Source of the DNA: Megalonaias nervosa | Taxonomy: Eukaryota > Mollusca > Bivalvia > Unionida > Unionidae | NCBI GenBank assembly: GCA_016617855.1 | Contig: JAECUM010004310.1 | Location: forward strand, 62,001 to 126,000 | Length of the DNA: 64,000 nucleotides | Reading direction: 5' to 3' | Part shown: positions 57,963 to 64,000 of the stretch, one piece after another | Numbering within the stretch: the first letter of the stretch is position 1 | Layout: every line of letters starts with the position of its first letter | Made by a program: the position numbers and the translations under genes | Notes under the pieces: model-generated | Databases searched by the model: none | The model's input: the letters and a program-made list of their open reading frames with translations, nothing else | Told to the model about the DNA's origin: nothing

Positions 57963-58352
57963 TTAAGTAAAATTGGTTATTGATAATTCCAGACTTTTGC
58001 TATCCGAGGGGTCACTCGAGGTCAGAGGAGTGTCCAAAAGATGGCTATTATTATTTTGTCTCTTGGGAGGGTGATTGGTGTTGGTCGCAAGACCCCAGTT
58101 GTTACCGTTGGAGTATTTCAGGGAAGGATTAGGGAGAAGATAACCAATGCAACTGCTCAGTAAAATGGTCCACAAATGTTTGTATCCTTGTTGCAAACTC
58201 AAATTGGCAATGGCAGCACTGATGACACAATACACCACAAAGATTTGGCAGAAAAAAACGATTTGCGTTTTAGGCACACTTTCTCCATACCACACACACA
58301 AGGGTTGCTTTTGTAGATCTTGCAGAAAAGAAGTCGGAGAAGGAGTGGTCAC
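57963..58352 (-). CDS. Two-segment membrane protein of Polinton type
   Basis: A clean frame of 129 codons. After FLQDLQKQPLCVWYGESVPK comes a hydrophobic segment TQIVFFCQIFVVYCVISAAI (residues about 29-50). Then NLSLQQGYKHLW precedes a second hydrophobic segment TILLSSCIGYLLPNP (about 62-76) and a polar Ser/Asn/Pro-rich tail. The FYG-S(L/V)PK-IVFF and LSS-GYLLPNP words recur in proteins of this type in cnidarian and fish Polintons (from memory). A membrane-anchored virion or assembly protein is a reasonable guess; no function is established. It lies between integrase and penton-like genes with short spacing. Confidence 0.7.
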   Translation of the reverse strand: MTTPSPTSFLQDLQKQPLCVWYGESVPKTQIVFFCQIFVVYCVISAAIANLSLQQGYKHLWTILLSSCIGYLLPNPSLKYSNGNNWGLATNTNHPPKRQNNNSHLLDTPLTSSDPSDSKSLELSITNFT

Positions 58353-58387
58353 TGTCGTGGTTGAGTCTGTGTTGAAGGGCGTGACCG

Positions 58388-59469
58388 TTACTTCTTTTTA
58401 TAGTCGATGACTTGCGAAGCGTCGATCCAAGAATCAAAACTGGGTGGATATCCATTCCAACGTACTTTGACTTCTTTGACACGTCGTTTTCTCTCTTTAC
58501 GGGTTCTTTGATCGAGAATGCTTTCTATCTCGTACACTTCGTCTTCTTTTTTGGTCACAAGTTGTAACTCGGGCAAGTAAAAAGTTCCTTTTAACACTTC
58601 CCTGTTCATGTCTTTCAATTTATAGACGGCAGGATGACGGCCCCGCACTCGTCCAGTGACACGAAACAGTTCGGTGGTCCAGTCGGGTAAGTAACCTTTG
58701 TCGAAAGTGCGTTTAGTTTTGCCAATGCGCACCCAGTATCCTGTCGTCAACACTCCACCATTCTTTGGAACAGCCTCAGTCGGGGACGTACCAAACAGGA
58801 GTCACTACTTCTGGGGTACATCCGATGCTCCGATGGTAATATTGGTTGTACGCTTGAACCAGGTGAGGTAAAATGTAGATTTACTTGAGAGCGTGTTGAT
58901 GCGTAAAATATTTCCACATGCATTCTTTCAAGGTGCGTTGAAAACGTTCCACAATGCTGGCCTTGGTTTCCGGATTCTCGGTGGTGAAAAAATGAATGTC
59001 TCGATTATTTAATTCTTTTTGGAAAGCTTGATTCCGACATTCGGGTGCCTTTGTTGGTTTGCCATCGAAGAGAGTGGCGACCACTTTGTTTCAACACCAG
59101 TCTGAGGGCTCGCACTAACTCAGTGCTCAATTTGGAAGTCAATGGCACGGCCTAAGCAAATTTGGAAAAGACGTCGATGACACAAAACAAACATTTGTAG
59201 CCACGATTGTAGGTGGCCAAATGAGAGACATCGGTTAAATCGGCTTGCTAATGATGATCGATGCCATCCACTCAGGCGCGATTTCTGGAAAATATTCGTC
59301 GAATGGGTTTTTGAAAGGTGAACGTAGCTTGTTCTTGTAAACATCGTTGCACTTGAAGTAAACGGACACTTTTCAGTCGGGTTTTGGCAGCACGATACAA
59401 TTTCTGAACTCCTCCGTATCCTTCAGAATGGGCTGGATCGTAGTAAATGCTGGCTAGCAAATTCTCCAT
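58388..59469 (-). pseudogene. INT: Retroviral-type integrase with C-terminal chromodomain (Polinton INT)
   Basis: The integrase inserts the element and creates 6-bp duplications. From MENLLASIYYDPAHSEGYGG (59,469) the frame runs through QKPIRRIFSRNR, then a stop and, after a second stop (59,248), QADLTDVSHLATYNRGYKCL with the first catalytic Asp. A third stop is at 59,152. The second catalytic position reads WQTNKGT, that is Asn (codon at 59,053-59,055) where the family has Asp. The Glu is present in KASIVERFQRTLK (another frame). Next come QAYNQYYHRSIG, then GYWVRIGKTKRTFDKGYLPD, and the chromodomain EIESILDQRTRK to VRWNGYPPSFDSWID, ending at 58,388. With stops, shifts and a lost catalytic residue, this copy is dead. 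Confidence 0.92.
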
Positions 59470-59472
59470 CAG

Positions 59473-59473
<1 letters not shown>

Positions 59474-59547
<74 letters not shown>

Positions 59548-59563
59548 TCCCTCTCTCCCTCTC

Positions 59564-59646
<83 letters not shown>
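59474..59646. repeat. (CT)n microsatellite directly upstream of the integrase start
   Basis: About 170 bases of CT/TC repeat, interrupted near 59,542-59,568 by C- and T-rich variants. In the minus-strand transcript it is a (GA)n tract ending five bases before the integrase ATG. Confidence 0.98.
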
Positions 59647-59647
<1 letters not shown>

Positions 59648-59890
59648 AATAAGTCACCCACTCATCACTGATGCTACTCTGACTGGGTCGAGGAAGTGGT
59701 TTAAAAACGGCTTTACGTGTCCGACGAGGCACAAGAGCAGAAGTCAAGGTAGTGGTGGTGGTGGTGGGATAGCATTTGTCTTGCTTTATTTTTTCACTTT
59801 TGGTCTCCCTTCTTTCTTTTTCACTTCTGTCGAAGGAGGAGTGGACATCATCTTCTTATCCCAAGCTTTAAGTTCCGTGTGGGGTAGAGG
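59647..59890. other. Polinton intergenic stretch
   Basis: Contains a GTGGTGGTGGTGGTG run near 59,752. No convincing gene. Could hold the promoter of the integrase gene. Confidence 0.4.
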
Positions 59891-60292
59891 TCAACAAGGA
59901 CGATGCAATCTTATTAGGGATTGGAGCCACTGACGGTGTTTGAAAGACTTTTCGTGCCTTTTCTTTCTCAGACATCCGTGGGGCTGCGTCTGTCTTGGTG
60001 ACTTGGGGGGGGGTGATGGACTTTTCATCAGGGTCCTAGAATCTTTCAGAGTCGGTCGAGCTGTTTCGTCTAAAGCTTTCTGGTTAAAGAGTTGAAGTCG
60101 TTGAAACACTTGACCGTACCGTTGCGATTTTTCCGTTTCTGACAAATCGCTGCGATCCATCAACGATTGCAACTCGTGTTGTAACTGGAACATCTCGGTC
60201 ATATGAGGATTGGGAGGTAAATGCGTGGTCCGTTGTTCTTGCCAACGATGGAATTCCATCCATCTGACTAAAGTCAGTTTTCGTCCTTCCAT
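59891..60292 (-). CDS. Polinton conserved small helical protein, unknown
   Basis: 133 codons from MEGRKLTLVRWMEFHRWQEQ. The central part MFQLQHELQSLMDRSDLSET, then EKSQRYGQVFQRLQLFNQKA, is a predicted helical pair. The L-S-x-x-EK-x-x-Y-x-Q-x-x-x-R pattern recurs in uncharacterised Polinton proteins with the same layout (from memory). The second half is Pro/Ser/Lys-rich. Near 60,000 a run of nine Gs (9 Cs on the coding strand) makes the downstream frame uncertain; the alternative frame is equally open. Role unknown. Confidence 0.6.
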   Translation of the reverse strand: MEGRKLTLVRWMEFHRWQEQRTTHLPPNPHMTEMFQLQHELQSLMDRSDLSETEKSQRYGQVFQRLQLFNQKALDETARPTLKDSRTLMKSPSPPPKSPRQTQPHGCLRKKRHEKSFKHRQWLQSLIRLHRPC

Positions 60293-60359
60293 CAGATTCC
60301 AAAGGTCACGTCTGAGATCTTTTGACCCCAGAGGCCCATTTTCTCTTCTTGATCTGTTT

Positions 60360-60930
60360 TTATCTTTGAGCTATCCCTTGTAAAGCAGCTCCCGTCACGA
60401 GTCCTGTAATTATTGTTCCAAATACTCCTTTCAGCAAGGGTGCAAACAGCAGATACAAAATTCCTCCGCGTTGCACCAACATTTTTTTCTTTTCACGCAT
60501 GGGTATTTTCTTTTGGAGCATTTCGCGAAGAACTTGTCGACGCTTGGCTAATCATTCTTTCTGATGTTGAGATAAATGTATCGTTTCTTCCTTTCAAGAC
60601 ATTCAGGAAACATTCGCACACGCTTTCGACGACTTATCTCGAGGCGGTTTGAATGAGTTGTTTTCGCACGGGTGGAGGGGCTTTGGACAGAACGGACAAC
60701 ACATCCCAATGTTTGGCTAAACGAGGAGGTAGTCCTTTCCTTTTCTTTCCTTTGGCGGTAGAAGAAGGATTGCTTCTGGGGGTGACATCTTCGTTTGTTC
60801 CGGGGCACACACAAAATACACTGATATCAATGACTTGGCACGCGTACTTTAATCTTATTTTTTTAAAGTAGTATTTTTGGAGTAGTTTGTAGGGTGTGTG
60901 ACCAGTCTTTTTGACGAACTCTTTCACCAT
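60360..60930 (-). pseudogene. Polinton basic protein with GG-hydrophobic tail (copy 1)
   Basis: The frame from MVKEFVKKTGHTPYKLLQKY runs through a Cys pair (VFCVCPGTNEDVTPRSNP) and a Lys-rich patch to PPRLAKHWDVLSVLSKAPPP and VRKQLIQTASR. After a stop come SVCECFLNVLKG, a shift, and LAKRRQVLREMLQKKIPMRE followed by KKKMLVQRGGILYLLFAPLL and a small-residue tail ending GIAQR at 60,360. The CECA-NVLKG, (K)KKLLVQ-GG and hydrophobic LL-AP-L blocks recur in Polinton proteins of unknown role (from memory). The positively charged helix plus GG-hydrophobic tail recalls adenovirus protein X or VI, which is inference. At least two breaks. Confidence 0.65.
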
Positions 60931-60967
60931 TGCATCATCGCCATAAAGAGAATATCCCCCCTTTTGG

Positions 60968-61263
60968 TTACTCCTCTTTTTCGTCGGACGATGGGGTCTT
61001 CTCTGGGGTAGACGTCGATGCTAGGCTAAGCGGTTTTTCGGATGTGGGGTCAAACAAAGAGACTGTCCATTTCTTTTTCCTTTTCCATTTTGGACAGGAG
61101 AACGACGATGGTGGTGGTGTGCACATCTGGCGGGTGACATCTTTTTGCATTCAGGAGCACAAAAACACTGATACCCATCGTTTACCCCAGGTCTTTGTTT
61201 ATGTAGTGGCTTAATGTGTCGCCACTGATTGTCGGTCCGTCGTATTATTTTCATGGCAGGCAT
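60968..61263 (-). pseudogene. Polinton small protein, possible partial duplicate of the start of copy 1
   Basis: Starts MPAMKIIRRTDNQWRHIKPL and continues through a Cys pair YQCFCAPECK. It then shifts to a frame with DVTRQMCTPPPSSFSCPKWK, ending EKTPSSDEKEE at 60,968. The segment around CAPE-TK and DVT, with the following Pro/Lys-rich stretch, resembles the first third of the neighbouring gene (VFCVCPG, DVTPRSNPSS), also at the DNA level (GTGACATCTTxxTTTG and GCACA-AAAA-ACACTGATA words in both). Confidence 0.45.
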
Positions 61264-61665
61264 CTCTCGATGTTGGGTTCGGAAGGGACTAAATCGGTAC
61301 AGTTCTTGCTTGGATTAATCCAGTAAACTCTGTGACATACCCGATCTCTCTTGGACTTTGATTTTGGGGGCAGGTACTTTGTTATCAGCTGCCACAACAG
61401 CTAAAGAGGTGGATGGTGTCACCGCTGAAGGAGAAGGTCGTGGAGACAGTGGTTTTCATTTTTTCGTCAAATTAGGAAAGACGTGTGTCAAATCGGGTTT
61501 GGCTGGCATTACAAGCAACGGAGAAGTGGAAGAACCTGAGGCTACTGGAGACGTCGTCATTGTCGCTGAAGGTCGTGCTTTGGGGATGTAAGGTTGCGTC
61601 CTGGCGGACGTGCCTCTCTTGTGGGTTGAATCTGATTTCGGGTATTTTTTCTTAGGGATTTTCTT
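61264..61665 (-). other. Pro/Ser/Thr-rich coding-like stretch in the Polinton
   Basis: The minus-strand reading is low-complexity (for example KARPSATMTTSPVASGSSTS) and open for long stretches with one or two stops. It may be the C-terminal tail of the gene starting at 62,119, or a linker gene. Confidence 0.4.
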
Positions 61666-62119
61666 TTACTGGGGACTTTTATTTTTCTGGGGCTGTGACC
61701 TAGTCTTGACACCTCTGCTCGTATTTTTTTTCTGTGTACGTTTGGGTCGGGGAGTAGCTTTTTTCTTTTCAATGACTTTTGGGACATTGGGATCCCATTT
61801 TAAGAGGGAGCGAATGGTAACACCTCCTAGAGAACAGCTACCTCCAGGTTTCAAAATGATTTGCTTTTTGGTTTGAGTGTTGATGAGGGGATCTGCTAGT
61901 TGCGTCAAGGCTACTTTGTTTCTCTCAAAAAAGCTTTTGGTTTGATGTGGAATGTGAATGATACCTTGAAGTAATTGACGTGCTGTCACCGTAAACCATT
62001 GTAAGACTTCTCTGAGACTGGCATCTAAGACACGAGCACTTATTTGTGGATTTTTTCGCGACTGATGCCGTACAAGCACGAATCAATTTAATGGGAAGAT
62101 GAGACTGAAGCCACGTCAT
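61666..62119 (-). pseudogene. Polinton basic protein with GG motif (copy 2)
   Basis: Starts at 62,119 with MTWLQSHLPIKLIRACTASV. After a shift near 62,065 it continues ARVLDASLREVLQWFTVTAR, QLLQGIIHIPHQTKSFFERN, then KVALTQLADPLINTQTKKQI and ILKPGGSCSLGG, and ends in a Lys/Arg-rich tail (EKKKATPRPKRTQKKN). The order of helix, LLQG, basic helix, K-x-x-L-x-PGG parallels the NVLKG, LAKRR, KKKMLVQRGG order of copy 1. The two genes look like ancient paralogues. It follows the packaging ATPase gene directly. Confidence 0.55.
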
Positions 62120-62214
62120 GTTGACGATATGTGAGACAGACAGAAAGTGTTCGAGGATTTTATAGATTTTTTTAAGTCGACGGGGACGTGTACACGACAG
62201 GCCCTCCGTCTTGG

Positions 62215-62855
62215 CACTAGTGGTGAAACAGATGGTTACGAACTCGCAAATAAATTCATGGGTTTTAAAACCACGATTTAATAGGCGTGAGCGGTTTGAG
62301 TGACATCCTCGTACGCATGAGTCAGCCAGGGAGTTCCTAACTGTTTGGCTATTTATCTCTAGGATTTTTAAACAAGACCACGTAATGAGCATTGAGACTG
62401 ATGGTGCGAAAGACTTTACTTCGTTGAAACAAATTCTTGGTGATGCAAATGACACTGGCATTACGATGATGCCCTTTGCGCGTAAACCACAGTTTAATTT
62501 CTTCTTCATCTTCTTCTAACACGTCGTCGAAGATGACCAGATGGGTTTGACTGGGGTCAGATACGATCCCGTCGTCTTCTCCAGGAATGCCTTCCACAAA
62601 CACGATGGAATCTCCATCACTTTCTCGCAGGTGACTTACGCCGATTGTCACTCTTTGTAACACAACACGAAACGTTGAGGTGGACGATCGATCAAATGAT
62701 TTTTATGTTCGATCAGACGTTTGACAAATTCGGTTTTGCCTTAACCACTGAGTCCAGCAATTAACATGTTAAAGTGATGGCGAAGATACAAGGCCTCGAT
62801 CTAACTTTTCGTCGATGACTTTGAAAGTTGAGGAAGAGGGAGAAGAGGTAGCCAT
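62215..62855 (-). pseudogene. ATP: HerA/FtsK-type genome packaging ATPase (Polinton ATP)
   Basis: Pumps element DNA into capsids. The best start is the ATG at 62,855 (MATSSPSSSTFKVIDEKL). After a shift the Walker A region reads MLIAGLSG, a TAA (62,741), then GKTEFVKRLIEH, so the P-loop itself is split by a stop. A TGA follows at 62,648. The frame 62,349-62,663 is clean and has Walker B HLVIFDDVLEED, then FTRKGHHRNASVICITKNLF and LNAHYVVLFKNPRDK, the Polinton/poxvirus A32-like sensor region. A shift leads to AKQLGTPWLTHAYEDVTQTA, the conserved C-terminus, after which stops follow. The total is about 210 codons, near family size. Confidence 0.9.
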
Positions 62856-62945
62856 GGTGCATGAGATGTCACTTTTGAAACGACGACAGACAAGACGAGT
62901 TTTTATACTTTTTCAGGACCCGTTATTTCAAAAAATTTTTAAAAT

Positions 62946-63743
62946 TCAACACGGAAGACAAATAAACATAAAAGCCAAATGGTTAAGTACATCGATAAAA
63001 TACGCATCAAAACAATCAAAGTGGAATATAAACAAGTCACTGTACAACGTTTTTTTGTGACGAAGGTGTGGTGTCCAATGGACACTGGGTAATGTTCTTA
63101 GAGTCTCTACACTTCGCACAGTTCGTGAGGGGTCCTCCCGGAATGGGCCTTTGGGGATGTCCATGTCAATGACAGTCCTGCCCTGAATGGAGTGGTTTTC
63201 TTTGGTGTCGGGTTCTTCTGACACTGTGGTTAACACAGGTTTTAAAGTTACTTTTTTCACTGAACGTTTGAATTTATGATCACAAATCTTTGGCATAGTT
63301 AGCCAGTTCTTTTGTCCAAGCCTCGAAGCCCAAACTTTTCCAGTCACGTGCATCTTGCCAGTGAGGGTTTAAGTCACAAGCTATAAACACATCTTCGTAA
63401 ACATCCTCAGAGACCAAAAGTTGACGAATCTGTTTTTCCCGTAGAAGTAGAGAAGTATCGAGATGAAAAAGCAAGGCTTTTAACAGAATGAGTCTCTCGT
63501 GTACATTTAACGGTACCACCCTCATGTTTTTGGTGGTAGGGACTGTTCGTAAAGAGCCCACAAGGACTCGGCTAGTAAACGAAATCTCAGAAAGGAAGTC
63601 ACTAAGATACACGCCACACGACGACCCTAATTCAATGGACACAGTTCTCGTAATAAGTATTGGTAATCCTCAACAGTCTGAATACTGTCATTGACTCCCT
63701 TCCACGGAATCTGTTGTATCACGAATGATAAAGGTCGTGGCAT
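62946..63743 (-). pseudogene. Polinton unknown protein, frameshifted
   Basis: The start at 63,743 reads MPRPLSFVIQQIPWKGVNDS, then QTVEDYQYLLRELC and a stop. A second frame (63,280-63,642) supplies NVHERLILLKALLFHLDTSL, LLREKQIRQLLVSEDVYEDV and WKSLGFEAWTKELANYAKDL. A third (62,946-63,353) gives CDHKFKRSVKKVTLKPVLTT and a Pro/Asp-rich end. Helical and soluble in character. I do not recognise it. It lies upstream of the packaging ATPase, and its start region resembles the fragment at the window edge. Confidence 0.5.
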
Positions 63744-63755
63744 GATAACAAGTTT

Positions 63756-64000
63756 TTATACCCTTCTTTGTTGAAGGTAATCAATGTACTTTTTGAACAG
63801 AAGCGGTTTTATTTCAGTATCGTACCAAAATTGTTTAGTCACTAAGCCACACACCACACGCCGCACAGTAGTTTCCTCTTGAACAAATATTTGTTCGTGT
63901 AAAAGAGCTTGGTAATCCTCTAACTCTACCGTTGGAATTCGGTGTACTATTGTCACTTTGTAAGTAGAATGAGTGGCATCCAAAACTTTATGAATTTCAC
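63756..64000 (-). pseudogene. Polinton unknown protein, partial at window edge
   Basis: Open from the window edge to 63,756. It reads STYKVTIVHRIPTVELEDYQ, then ALLHEQIFVQEETTVRRVVC and GLVTKQFWYD, ending DYLQQRRV. The start is outside the window. The V-x-I, VEDYQ-LL-E and RRV-C-LVT words match the start of the next gene downstream (63,743), which suggests a tandem pair. No enzyme motif is visible and it does not look like the DNA polymerase. Confidence 0.45.

Larger units (their letters stand above)
52571..64000 (-). mobile_element. Polinton/Maverick (adintovirus-like) element, decayed, truncated by window edge
   Basis: A block of minus-strand genes matches the self-synthesising Polinton set: HerA/FtsK-type ATPase, retroviral integrase with chromodomain, penton-like and double jelly-roll capsid proteins, adenain-like protease, and several small conserved proteins. 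Base composition here is visibly more GC-balanced than the flanks. Almost every gene has frameshifts or stops. Neither terminal inverted repeat nor the 6-bp target duplication was located. The left end lies somewhere between about 51.6 and 53.1 kb, and the element continues past 64,000, where the missing protein-primed DNA polymerase would be expected. Confidence 0.9.

Noticed and set aside
59447..59671. Plus-strand Ser/Leu repeat frame and minus-strand Arg/Glu repeat frame
   Set aside because: Both are translations of the (CT)n microsatellite.
61358..61591. Plus-strand 77-codon frame in the Polinton
   Set aside because: Its opposite strand is the Pro/Ser/Thr-rich stretch in the direction of all neighbouring genes; the plus reading looks like a shadow.
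55500..62750. Alternative genetic code (reassigned stops) in the Polinton
   Set aside because: All three stop codons occur in frame at positions with different expected residues, and many frameshifts are present; ordinary decay explains this better.
63060..64000. Protein-primed DNA polymerase of the Polinton
   Set aside because: No exonuclease or polymerase motifs (such as the DTD or SLYP type) in any frame here; it must lie outside the window if present.

Overview
This is an AT-rich, gene-poor stretch of eukaryotic (animal) DNA dominated by repeats. The dispersed degenerate repeats carrying AGGTCA/GTCACTGTGAC-like words, two tRNA-headed SINE families, pogo, DIRS, Gypsy and LINE remnants, and a Polinton that uses the invertebrate-type capsid gene set all suggest a marine invertebrate, most likely a mollusc (bivalve). 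That placement is inference from repeat character. No rRNA gene, functional tRNA gene, CRISPR array or bacterial operon is visible.

0-36 kb: mostly intronic or intergenic DNA. Five short candidate exons on the + strand (10.12, 25.88, 28.07, 30.48 and 35.56 kb) have acceptor and donor sites, are open in one frame, are multiples of three long, and all have phase 1-1 boundaries. They may belong to one unrecognised gene. Two of them (28.07 and 30.48 kb) lie in a duplicated exon-plus-intron block. Between them are a LINE 3' end (3.9 kb), a pogo/Tigger remnant (4.4-5.2 kb), degenerate tandem repeats (1.8, 8.2, 10.3, 28.9 and 34.5 kb), two DIRS-type retrotransposon remnants in opposite orientations (12-15.7 kb minus, 32-33.6 kb plus), a 2.4-kb pogo-like element with inverted ends (17.1-19.6 kb), and SINEs.

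36-51 kb: sparse DNA, a 2.05-kb non-autonomous pogo-type element with TA duplications (40.3-42.3 kb), a hAT fragment (42.7 kb), a dense array of TTCATGAA palindromes (43.7 kb), a Gypsy retrotransposon on the minus strand (44.9-48.8 kb) with a nearly intact integrase but no recognisable LTR pair, and a LINE RNase H/zinc-knuckle remnant (49.2-49.8 kb).

52.5-64 kb (runs off the right edge): a decayed Polinton/Maverick (adintovirus-like) element, all on the minus strand. In transcription order: unknown proteins, FtsK/HerA-type packaging ATPase, two related basic proteins with a GG-hydrophobic tail, an unknown small protein, retroviral-type integrase with C-terminal chromodomain, a two-membrane-segment protein, penton-like minor capsid protein, a small basic virion-type protein, double jelly-roll major capsid protein, a Cys/His protein, an adenain-like cysteine protease, and two coiled-coil/basic proteins. 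Most genes carry frameshifts or in-frame stops, and one catalytic Asp of the integrase is replaced by Asn. No protein-primed DNA polymerase is in the window; it would be expected beyond base 64,000. Together the genes form a capsid assembly, DNA packaging and integration module, now almost certainly non-functional at this locus.
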